Below, one piece after another: positions 24,001 through 36,000 of a stretch of 64,000 nt of DNA (position 1 is its first letter; every line of letters begins with the position of its first letter). A program made the position numbers and the translations under genes. Source of the stretch: Diphasiastrum complanatum (lineage: Eukaryota > Streptophyta > Lycopodiopsida > Lycopodiales > Lycopodiaceae); NCBI GenBank assembly GCA_029204225.1, contig CM055104.1, forward strand, positions 50,637,935-50,701,934, read 5' to 3'. The notes beneath the pieces are model-generated. The model did no database searches. It saw only the letters and a program-made list of their open reading frames with translations, and was not told the origin of the DNA.

Positions 24001-27000
24001 TTAAAAGTTTGCTATGAAAGTGTGATGTTCCACTTTGAAGCTATATATTTCATGCATGTAATGATGTATGTTACCAACGCTGAAGTCTTACATTTATTAT
24101 CGTTATTTAAAAGTTTGCTATAAACTGTTATATTATTGTAGGCTTATAGGCCACATGTTCATTTTGATTAGAAAGCAGAGCTGTCAATGCCACATATTTG
24201 TCTATGTATTTTGGTGGTTATGTCCCTAAAGATAGATACCACAATTGACTGTTGAGTTTTTGTTCTCAGTGAAGATGGCAGATTTAGCTATGGCTATTCA
24301 AGTCTGTGTGGAAGGAGGGCTTCTATGGAGGATTATTTTGAAACAAGAATCTCTAGAGTCAATGACCAGGTGGTGGGGCTTTTTGGAGTTTTTGATGGTA
24401 TACTCTTAGTGAAGTTTTGTGGTCCCAGATTATGTCATTCAAGAACTGTTAAGAATCTGCTTTGATCTTCAAGTAACATGCTTGTCCCGCATGAGATGCA
24501 TCACAAGTCAATTTCAAAATGCTGTAGAAAATGGGATGTAATAAGTGATAACTGCATGAAGTATATGGTTGACATTGTTGCTGAGAAACTTCAAGCACAT
24601 CTAGTATTTTGGGGCTGTTAATTATAGCTTTTGTTGGAGCTGCTGAAGCAACTTTCTCATGAATGGAGCTACATAAGTTAGACCTTTTGAGTTGAAGTTT
24701 CTTTGGAATTTCCAGATGAACACAACTTAGAACATAGCTTGATAAGGTTTTCTTGGCTATAAGTGAATCGTGGATTTAAAGTTGTAGCATCAGGTGACTT
24801 GCATGTGTTACTCTGCAACACCTAGGGACACTGTAGTCCTAAGTTTGTGATTTGATGACTTGTAAAAAAATCAATCTAAATTTTATTATTGGTGGTGATA
24901 TTCCCTGTAGAGTTATAAACCCTGATAACCATCACTGGTGATCAGCTTTGAGAGCATGACAAAAAGATAGGTCATTTGTTGGTACAGGTCATGGTGGGGC
25001 TAGAGCAGCAGAGTACGTGAAACAAAATTTGTTGGATAATTTGCTGAATCATCCTCAATTTGTTACTGATACCAAGGAAGCTATTGGTAGGTTGTTGGTG
25101 GAATAGCAGAGCTGATAGTGTAATTCATACCAAATTCTTTTTGGGCAGTCAGTTTAAGTAATTGTCTTGACCAGTTGGCTTCTCTTGTGTATTAACAGCT
25201 GAGGTTTACAGACAAACTGACTTAGATTATCTGAAAATTGCTGATAACAATCCGCAAAGAGATTGCGGTTCGACAGCTTCAACAGCCGTTTTGGTTGGGG
25301 ATCGGTTGATTGTTGCTAATGTTGGAGATTCTAGAGTAGTACTGTGTAGAGGGGGCCAAGGTAGGTGCCCTTAACATTTGGCCTTTATTTTGTTAATTAA
25401 GCACCTCATTTTCTTCTATTGCATTCTGCTATGCAAAAGGCTATACATTTTAATTTATGTGCTTCCTTCCTTAGAAGACTTGAAGCATAAGCTATTGCTA
25501 TAAGCAAGTGCTGTAGGGATAAACTGACATGTAAATCTGGATGAAATAGCTGTGCCTCTTTCGACAGACCACAAGCCCAATCGTTTGGATGAAAGGCAAC
25601 GCATTGAGCAGGCTGGAGGAGTTGTCTTATGGGCCGGTAATTTTCTTAATTATAATTATCAGAAGTCTGTATATGTTACATGAGTAACAAGTTACTAACA
25701 ACATTAACACTATAAAAAGGGCGTGTTTTGCTTGTTTATTCAAGAAAGAAGTTGCTTTCGAGTCTTGAGTTGTTGAAATACTTTCATGTCCAGCATGGAA
25801 TCCAAAGAGTGATGAGTCTTGTTTAAGCAAAAGAGAATATTTTGCAGGTACATGGCGTGTTGGTGGCATTCTTGCAGTTTCTCGTGCTTTTGGAGACAAA
25901 ACCCTTAAGAAGTATATATGTGCTGATCCAGATATCCAGGTCTGCCAAAATCCATGTATTATTACAAAATATGCTCTCTATTGTTGAGAATAGACACTGT
26001 GATTCTGTATTAAAAGGTGGCGGTTGCTTTTTTATCGTCCCTTCATTGCTTGCCCATTCTTCTGGTGAACCAAAATTTAAAAATTTAAATTATCCTCCTT
26101 TTGCTAGAATACTCCGATTTCTGTGCTTGGCAGTGTAGAACAAGCATCTGCTTCAATCGAGGTAATCAGATCTGATTTTACTTGCTGAAAAGTTTGAAAA
26201 TCATGGTGGTTGACCAAACTCGAAAAACTAGGGATTGGGTGAACCCTTTTGTAGGCTGACCCAAAAATTGATGCCCCCATGAGCGCCCTGTTGGGAGGGA
26301 CTCGATGCAACAATTTGATTAGAAATCGGAAGTCTTTTGTCAAAGTTATGGCTAAAAACAAAGATTAGGGTTTTCTACCCTAACTTCTGAACGTAAAATT
26401 TGTTGCTGCAGCATCCAATATGGAAGCAAGGTTAAATGCTGTAGATTTTGTGCCCCTTTCAATAACTGAACTATCACACAGAGGCTACCATGTATGAAAA
26501 TCTACTAGAAATCTCAAATGTATAGCTGAAACTACACTAAGTAGTTGAACGTAAATTGGAAACTAATAAGTTGAAAAATAAAACAAGCAAAATTTTCAGC
26601 TGAAATAGAAGGTACTCATTTTATCATGTAACAAATGAGGAGACATTAGTAACCCTCCTTATAAACCTCTATGTAACTCTCGGATAGCAGGGATTTTCGA
26701 AATGTCCTGGGCCTTTGCTTAGTTAAAGGGAGTTTGTAAATATTTTCATTGTTTAGGTCCATTCATTTATCTACTTTCTAGATTTCCCCTTCTAATGCTG
26801 TCTATTTGACTTTGCATTATCTTTTCCTTGGCGTAAGTTCGTAAGTAGGTTCACGAACCCCTTTATGTAATAACTTTTGGAAATTGCTTGTATCAATGGT
26901 GCTTGTTCCTGAATGTAGTTGCAATGTAAATTAAGTTGTATGTTACTTTTTGCTTTTTGAAAAGAATCATATTATGGTAGCTTGGAGGTCCATGTCATTT

Positions 27001-27439
27001 CACTTAGGAATCATCTTCACAAATCCTAGTTCAGAAAAAATTGTTGGTGACTCTCTCATTGTTCGATTAACTTTGTATCAACATTTTTGGAATCATATTC
27101 TCATGAAGTTCCAGTTCTTTGCATCCTAGGGTTGAGAATTTCTTGCTGAGTTTTCTTCAAAACTTTCAGTGGGAGAGAGGGAGTTTAGTCTGGTTACTTC
27201 CAAGAAGTTGCGAGCACCTGATTGTTTCTATTGTCAATGATGGTTGGAGTGCATGTAGCGAAGCCTGTTTACGTCCCCTTCTATAGAGCAGCTTAGTTAG
27301 ACAAATGAGCGATGCGGTCGAAGATCGATTCAAACCTTCGAAAGTCAGGAAGGCAGTCGCAAATACTTTCGTGGCTACTCCATGTACGCTTGGCTCATCA
27401 TTCGTGTTTTCCTGGAGTTGGTGCAAATTTCATGTATAC

Positions 27440-27495
<56 letters not shown>

Positions 27496-29985
27496 AGTGG
27501 TACCAGGATCCGTAGATCCCGTACCGCAGATCCATACTGGTACCGCGGATCCATACTGATCCGCGGTTATATATAATATATTTTTTAAAAATATTTAAAA
27601 AAATAAATAAAATAGAAATGAGTGGGCAATATGGGTATCAGCTTGAAGCTGTTGACGAGAGCAGTGCATTTATGCAGGTTGCCGGTTCTGAGGAGAGCGA
27701 ACAGCCAAAGGACCAAGGGGTTGCAAAACACCAAAAAGTGTGTTTTTGCTCAGGGAGTCGGAAGGCCAAATCATGAAGAGGTCGTACCGTCAGGGGGCTA
27801 CCGCCCCCTGGACCCCCCAAGACTTGCTGCTATCTAGAAACTGTAATCTAGCCATCTCATAAGCATCATGGTCTCACAGTAGACCCTATACTAACAACTG
27901 TGCTCAGTAATGGCTTCTCCTCATAACGGGGGCCTTACAGATCTGAGCTCACGGTTAACTAGTGACTACTAAACTGAGAGGTGCATTATTTAGTTATCTA
28001 ACACATTTTGTAGCTGAAAGCACCGGCAACCTGCATAAATGCGCTGCTCTCGTCAAGAGCTTCAAGTTGATACCCATATTGCCCACTAAATTTTAAAATA
28101 AAAAAAAAAATTAATTTTTTTTTTAAAATAAAAAATAAAAAATGGTGCCGCCCTGGTACCGCGGATTGTTGGGCAGCACCATAACCGCGGTACCACCATA
28201 ATCGCGGTACCATAACTGCGGTACCAGCATAACCGCGGATTTTTGGGCGGCGCCATAATGGCGGTACCACGTGCCACTATGATATATATATGATATATAT
28301 ATATATATATCATAGGTCCCGCGGATCTCGGTACCGCGGGACCATATATGGTACCGCGGTACTATATCGGTCGGCGGTACCAAAATTTTTTTTTTTTTTT
28401 TTTTGCGAAAATAACACGAGAATTTTTTTTTTTTTTTTAATATTATGGTACCGCCCTGGTACCGCGGATCCCAGGGCGTTACCGTACCGGCGGTACCACT
28501 GTTATGGTACCGGCGGTACCATACCAGCGGTACCACGGGGTACTATGATATATATATATATATATATATATATATCTAAGGAAGCGGATGGCGGACGCCG
28601 ACGCGCTAGGGGTGCGTCCGCGTTCGGACGCGTCCTTTTTTTTTCAAAAAAAAAAAATTTAAAAAAAAAAAAAAAATACAAGCACCTGCCTGCATTGTCC
28701 CCCATCCCAAAAGCAAAATAAAAGCAATTTATAGCCCCTGTTTTTCCCCCGGAATTAATTATCAGAGGGTGTCTGGCACCCACGCCCCCTCCTGTTAAAA
28801 AATAGGAAAACGGTACCCAAAAAAATTTGCAAAATTTTTTGCAACGACCTAACCACTGGGCCATGCCTCTCATAACTGAGATATTACTAAACAACCATGG
28901 CTAATGAGCAGTTCATAAATTATTACGAACCTTCATTGGGAACTAGGCTCCAAAAAAGCGGCAAAGAAAGATCTGAGAGTGGTTTCGAGTGAAGATGATG
29001 GTTTGTATGGCAAACATATTACTGGTTTAGGGTTTCGGGTGCATCAGTGACTGTCTCAAAGAAGTGAGTGCTTGCCAGAGGATTGGGGAGAGGTCCACGC
29101 TCACCAAATCCAGTGACAAGCTCTCAGGACCAGAAGTCTCTGGGGGAAATTAGGGCTCACCAGAAGAGTGACAAGCTATACACTACTGTGACTCGGTTGA
29201 TGAGATCGGTTTCTTCCCGGATGAACTTCAACAACTTGCTTATTAGTTATGGCACTACTTCAACACGCTACAATACGATGTCGAAATTTTGCGTACCAAC
29301 ACGGGGGCTCCGAAACATCTCCTAGTTTTCAGGTCCCGAGCGGACAAAGTGTCCCCGTAGTCCTGTTTTGACCCTAAACTTCGGAAGGACGTACTGGGCC
29401 TGCCGTCCGTCCGGTCCTCGTCCCGTCTGCTCCCACAGGTTCCTATCGAGGTTGTTCGCTGGCCGAAACAGACGACACGTGAAACGGATCCCATTTGGAG
29501 AAACGGGACCATCGGACGGATAGCTACAAAACTAGTCCATTTCAATTGACCTAATTGCGTTTCCAACCCGTCGAACGAGCATTTTGACCGGACGATGTCG
29601 GAATCGGGCCAGGCTCGGTCCCTTGGGTACGTACCCGCTCCACGAACCAGTGGACTGTATTCCTGGACCATTTATACATTCTACGCAAGTTTAAGTGTAT
29701 GCTGCACAAGTGCAGCTTTGATGTTGAATTTGCACATACCTGTGGTGCAATGCCTACGACACAATGAGGACATGGGTGGGGTTGATGATGTTTATGGATG
29801 TGGTTATGATGATTATGCTTGTGGCTTGTTTTGATGGTTATGGCTGTGGGGTTGTGGGTTTAGGATGATTTGTTAGGGTTTAGGGTGTTATGTTAACTGT
29901 GCCATTTGTTGGGGTGTGGGGTTTACCATGTTATGTCAAATGGTTGAACATGATGCATATGTTATGAATGAGATGCAGATGTGCT

Positions 29986-30044
<59 letters not shown>

Positions 30045-33000
30045 TTGCACGGTGCAAACCATTTCTGACTAACCATTCAAATTTCATAGAGCTAACCATT
30101 TGTAAGCAACCACGATAAATTAGCCATGACACAAATATACTGTAAAAAAATATCCACATCTCATCTGATGCCACTATACATGATGCTAAAGTGTGTATCG
30201 GTATCTACAAGTCCGTGCTAAAAAAATCATCCCTCTGCGTGCCAGATGCATCTGCAGGGGTGTCAAATACAAAGTCTGGAGGGATCTGGGACTCCTCTAA
30301 GTCTGGGCCAACGCCTGCCAAGAGACTAGAAAACTCATCAGTGCGCCCCCTCTTGGCTGGCCTGCCTCTGGGTCTACAGGAAGGAACCCTCTGTGGTACA
30401 CTCCTGCCTGGGGGTCTCCCTCTGCCACGGGGGGGTCTCTGGGAAGAACTGCCTGCCTGTGATGGTGGTCTCATCGGCATCAGCATCATCGTCGAGCTCA
30501 CCCCGCAGAGCACACCGAGCGGCATTGTCTAGATCGACCTCTGGCTTTGGCTCATGATCTGCCGCTGCAACTAGGCACTCATCGGGATTGACTTGCACAA
30601 GTCAATCATTCGTGAGAGGGCATTAAACTGAATGTCTCAAACCAATGCGAAAGCAAAACGACAGAGCAACGAAATATACCTGCAGGAGTAGGGCGCGTGC
30701 GCCTCCTGCCCTCATGCTCTCCGTGATGCGTCGAACCACTCTGGTGTTAGTGTTGCAGTACACCAGGTCATTGCACCACTCCATCGTCAGACGGTTCCGC
30801 CTGTTCATGTGAACAAGGCTGAACGCTGACCAGCTCTGCTCGCACACGCAAGCAGAACAGTCCTGCATTAATTGGCAACAACTCGAGTGAGTACCGACCT
30901 TGTAGAGAAAATGCGAAAACTGGTTGGATGAATGAGATTAGACAACATACCTGTGAAAGGACTTGGAGCGCGAGCGTCCTTAGGTCTGGCTGCCCGTAGC
31001 CGTAGCTCTCCCACCATGATACAGGCAAGAGCCTGTTCTCTCGGACACGTGCAAGGTCCTCGCCGAACAGCCCCAGAGAGTGCCTGCAGTTGATCAGCGA
31101 TGTGCGTGAGTACACTTGAGCCCACGCAGGGAAATTGAACGAACGACAACGTACGATAGATCAAGAGTTTACCTGGAACCGAGCCTCTGCACCTCGAGCC
31201 TGCTGCGGAACCCAATGTCGCTGCTGAGGAGGCGGATGTATGCGAACCAGTCCGCACGCAGCTTTGCATCGTCGTACTGCCTCTCGCTCTGAAACAGCAG
31301 ATGCAGTATGTGGGCCACACTTTGAATGGGCCGATGAAACTTATCCCATCGCTGTTGCCACAAGCGCCTGATAGGCTCCAACCTGTGGACCAAACCACGT
31401 GGAGGCAACAGTTACATACCATCGTGTTGCAGCAGCAAGATGAAACAGAGTGCGAAATGGAAGTAAGGATGGTGAGACGGAAAAAAGTTATACCAGGCAG
31501 GGTCCAGCTCAGAACGCTGCAGAGACTCGCCTATGCGGTCCATGAACTTGTAAATGAGGCCCATCGTGCACCCCTCGCGATCAACGAGCCTCAAAACAGA
31601 GTAGATGGGGCGCATGACGTCCATCAGCTGCTGCATATCCACCCAGAAAGGCTCCATGAAGAGGATCTCGTGGAAGGCCAAGCCCTCTGGGGTCGTGGAC
31701 AGGTCCATGGCGGTGAACTCTGCCGAAGTGGCCATGTGCCGCAATTCACCCTTGAGCTTGTGTAGCCGCTCAAGCATGATGAACTGGTAGGCGAAGCGGG
31801 TGCGAGCGGGCTTCTTCAAGTCGAGCCTGCATTGACAAACGGAATGAGAGGCACACATGAAACGAGCAAAAAAAAAGGAGCATCTTGAACGAGTCAAAAA
31901 ATAAGTGGCAGCTTACCTGCTGAATGTGCGGAAAAGGGCCGTCATGCGGCGCTTGCCTGTGACGAAGTCCACAACCGCAAGTGCCCTCGTGAGAATGTCA
32001 CTGACCCAAGGCAGGCGCCCGATGGAATGCAGGAGGAGGTCCAGTGAGTGTGCGGCACATGGAGTCCAGACAATGGAGGGGTAGTCTGTCATAAGAAGCT
32101 CCCCCATACCGCGGCAGTTGATACGTTCACACGATCAATTCACAGCTCGGAAACACATTGCAATCAATCGAAAACTACGCAGAACTATTGTATCAACGTC
32201 AAGCAGCAAATGAGCAAGCAACTAATGAAAGAATATTATACCTGGACGACGCGCTGTGGCCTGACCTCCTCTATCACTACGCGAATGATGTCATAAATGC
32301 ACTCGGCCGAATGCACTCTCCCTGCCTCGGAGGCGTCGATGCTGCGCAAGAACATGGAACTGTAACAACTGGAAACAATCACGTTGATGAGTGGACGTCT
32401 GCGACGATCAGTCCACCCATCAGCCATGATGGAACAGCCGTATCTATCCCAAGCCTCATGCAATGCGGCTTGTCTCTCTCTGACTGATGCAACCCGGTCC
32501 TGGAGTAAAGGGCCTCGTAGTGCGTCGGCTGTGGGTGGTGTGTAGCCGGGCTCGCAGACTGCAACATTAGAGATAGCATCTCGAAAGATGCGGGATGATG
32601 CCATGATAAAGGGCACAAACACCATCTCTCTCTCTCTCTCTCTCCCTCTCTCTCTCTCTATCACTCTATGCTCTCCCACACTCTCCCTCTTCCGCCCTCT
32701 TCCGCTCTCTTCCTGCTCTCGGGTTCTGTGGACTGTCCGCAGGGCCCGCGGGTTTTTGCTTTTTTTTTTAAAAATAAAAAAAAACGCGTCCGGGGACCGG
32801 ACGCCTTCTGGGCCCCGGATGCGTCCTCTGGACGTGTCCAGCCCTTAAAAAAAAAAAATTAAAAAAAAAGGACGCGTCCGACCCCGCGTCCGGGGGTCGG
32901 ACGCGTCCGGGTCTGGGCGTCGGACGTGGACGCGGGCACTTCAGCCCGGACCCCCGTGTCTGATATATATATACAAGTCATAGATGCTTGGAGCGTTCTG

Positions 33001-36000
33001 TTACGCGTCCCGGAACGCGTTGCGGCATTTTGTCCTGGAATGCTGTTTCAGAACGCTTTTTCTTTTTGCAATATGGGTGTCAGAAAACAGGTTTTCTGAC
33101 GGTCTGATGGTAATTTTTGCAAATATCTTTATGTACTGTAGGAGCCTACAAATCCCTGAGATTATCTAAGTTTTGCTGATTCACTGATTCATGATGAATT
33201 GATTCACTGATTCACTGATTCAGGGTTTGGGGTCGCTGTCATGACCATGTTATGTGGAGGCCTTTTGCAAATCATTAGAGCTGTGGATATCTAGACCCAG
33301 AATGCCCATGCCCTATGCATCATATCGGTGATATTGCTGATGCACTCACTGGTTAGACATGCACTGATTGGAAATCATACCTTTGCCCGGCACAATATAC
33401 AGATAAGCTCTATAGCATCTTTGAACACCTAGCATTTACTCGAGCATAGAGATCACTTAGGTAAGAATGAAGCTCCTCCCAACCAAGCAGGGTTCCAGAT
33501 CACAACAAAATCAGGTCATCTGTTCTCACTTACCTGATTTTGCCCATCAGCAGTCATGATCACTTACACTTTCTAACTTCTGATACAAACTCGAGTCTTG
33601 CATCATGATTCGTGTGTCTTGTGGCATGTGCACAGTTACTCGTCTATGACAACGTCATGTATGATGGCACTGTTGACATGTTTTCAATCAATCTTAATAG
33701 TTAATGCCAAATATCACTTATCAATCAACAATAAGTTGTAACCTTTGACCTACTACTGAGTTGTTCTAAATTCAATCTTCTTTATAGCTTCTAACATTGA
33801 GCTATGTTGATGCTGGTGGCCATATAGCACTCAGCTAGCTACCAACATATGTTATTTAGGAGTCAACAATAGGTAATTTTTTTTATACATAATTGCAATA
33901 ATTATCTGTAATTATTGTAATTATAGTAATACAACAATGGGTACCATGAATGCAGGTATTTTTTTCTCTATATATATAGATGTATATATACACATATATA
34001 CATACATAGATGCCGTTCCGAACCTTCTGGTTTGTAACGCTCCATTCCGTGCGTATGGAATGGAACACGTTCCGCACGTGTGGAACGAACTATATTTCAG
34101 GACCATCAGAGTGCAGATTTTGTGGATCAATTTCAAGTCATGCTTTTGAAGGACAAAGTTTCCATCTTGTTTCCTTCCTTCGTTCATGGATCATGCGAGG
34201 TGTGAGCGAGCACCTTTCCCAACGGCATCAATCCAGTTCATGTCACAAGCCGATGTTCTTGGATCACTTTCCCTCATTATCTACACTTTGACGCTCTTCC
34301 CTCTAATGACTCTGACACTTTAATGATGCTAGATATGCTCTGCATAGTAGCCAAATATCAAAGGGCATAAATGGATCTTTTTTATCTGATTTTCTTCACA
34401 AACGCTACTTTGTAGTCAATCCATCTCCTAGAAATGCATCATATACATTTATCGCTGATTGGAAGGTTTAGCGAGGGCCAGCATGAGCTCACAACATGAC
34501 TAAGCAAGCTTATCCATCACTGCTAAATGCAAAGTCGGTGCTCATTGCATATGTATGAGATTCATGGGCTCCATGCTTGACTCAGTATGTGTTGTTGAAG
34601 TACTCTTAAGTACCAAGTCATAATTTAACTAGGAGCATCAATGCTGAAGGAAATAAAATAGCTTAAATCATAATATGTCAAAGAGAAGGCTTGACCGAAG
34701 TCGTAATGCAAGAAAAGTCAATGCAGAAGTGTTGAAATGTGGTCAAGCATTTGAATCACCAAGGTAGCATGTGCCTTTACCTATTTGTAGAAGTGGAAGA
34801 TGAATTGTATGACCTCAATAAGATATTTTTGTGCAGTAGAACAATGATCATTTGGGCATGTATAATACTTGGAACAATAGCAAGGCTAAATAAAGACTAG
34901 AGATTGGTGACATGATTGTGGGTGCACATCACTTGTGCATGCTGTTCATACAGTTGAAAACATGATCATATGATCTTTCATTTGGAACAACCTGTGAGTC
35001 ACCCATAATAGCCGATATCATAGCTTTGTGACCTAGACTCAACTGCATGTGATTGTCTCATATTGACAACTTTAAGTGTCAAAATCCTTTGCAGTTTTGG
35101 ATCTTAATTTCAAAGTCTCCCAACTGCATGTTTGTCTTTGAACTAGACATGGTTAGCTCTAAACTTTAATTTGATAATGTATAAACCCCTAATTGTTTGT
35201 ATAACATGATAAGCTAGGTGCCTCAAAATGTGAATTTTTAAGATAGATATCAAACTAGGGTAGGAATGCTATTGACAGGCATTAACCAAAATCATAGACA
35301 CCACCGAAGTTGGGATATCTAACATAAGACATGGTATACCAAAATGGACACTCTGACAATGCTCATTAGAGATAGCATAGAAGTACAAAAACCAATCATA
35401 AGACTAACCAGCCTTAAATGGTCCACAAACGTAAGCGAAACCATAAGGAAACTTGGAATGAGCTACAAATGTAAGTAAATTGTAAAATGAGCCTGACAAT
35501 TGTAGATGTAAGAAGAACCATATAGTATAGATGTACCAATTGTAAATAAGATCCCAAAATGAAGTATAATCAATCACAAACCTCATGATGTTCTGAAAAA
35601 ATAAAATAAAACAGACGTTCCTATTCATCGTTCCGAAATGGAACGGGCATGTATGTATATACCATAGTACCCTCTGGTACCGCTGGTATGGTACCGCCGG
35701 TACCATATCAGTGGTACCGCCGGTACGGTACCGCCCTGGGATCCGCGGTACCAGGGCGGTACCATTTTTAATATTTTTTTTTATTTTTTAATATATTTTT
35801 AGTAATTTTTTTTTGCATATTAACTACCAAAAAAGGACAAAAAAAAGTAAAAAGAGGGGGTTCTGGGTGTAAAAAAAGAGGGTACAGTACATGATGCAGG
35901 GGACCGTTGCAATGGCACATGGGCACTGCGAGTGAGCAGACCGAGGGGCCAATGGGAGACCAACATAGGGGGGTAGCATCACATGGGGGCAAGTACAGAG

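Larger units (their letters stand above)
30214..32625 (-). pseudogene. hAT/DUF659-like transposase B, N-truncated
   Basis: Seven probable exons with GT-AG borders run on the minus strand: 32625-32242, about 32120-31917, 31826-31494, 31382-31173, 31083-30951, 30862-30680 and about 30598-30214. Motifs: [19 protein letters not shown] (first catalytic Asp region), [32 protein letters not shown], and a hAT C-terminal region [19 protein letters not shown]. The last exon holds two AT-hook-like motifs (PRGRGRPPG and [11 protein letters not shown]), out of frame with its start by one base. The N-terminal BED zinc finger found in element A is missing; homology begins at a (TC)n tract. A further break lies near 32110. 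It is probably inactive. Confidence 0.8.
28576..32962 (-). mobile_element. hAT-like element B, GACGCGTCCG family
   Basis: It lies between two (TA)n tracts, starting CTAAGGAAGCGG and ending ...GTGTCTG. Word clusters GACGCGTCCG lie at 28588-28637 and 32783-32940, each next to long A/T runs. It encodes a broken minus-strand hAT/DUF659-like transposase (30214-32625). The terminal inverted repeat is weak (CTAAG versus CAGAC), so the ends are less certain than the body. Between 28640 and 30200 I see no gene, only a (TC)n tract at 29989-30040. Confidence 0.75.

Noticed and set aside
27432-28575. A CRISPR-like array of regular repeats
   Set aside because: The repeats are eukaryotic microsatellites and transposon words without unique spacers of constant length; the window is plant nuclear DNA.
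27305-28894. Long frames across (TA)n and GGTACC arrays (YIYIYI and RGTxxR-type peptides)
   Set aside because: They come from simple repeats and palindromic words read in several frames and strands.
28576-32962. Strong terminal inverted repeats for element B
   Set aside because: The two tips (CTAAG and CAGAC) match poorly. The borders rest on TA tracts and word clusters, so only moderate confidence is given.
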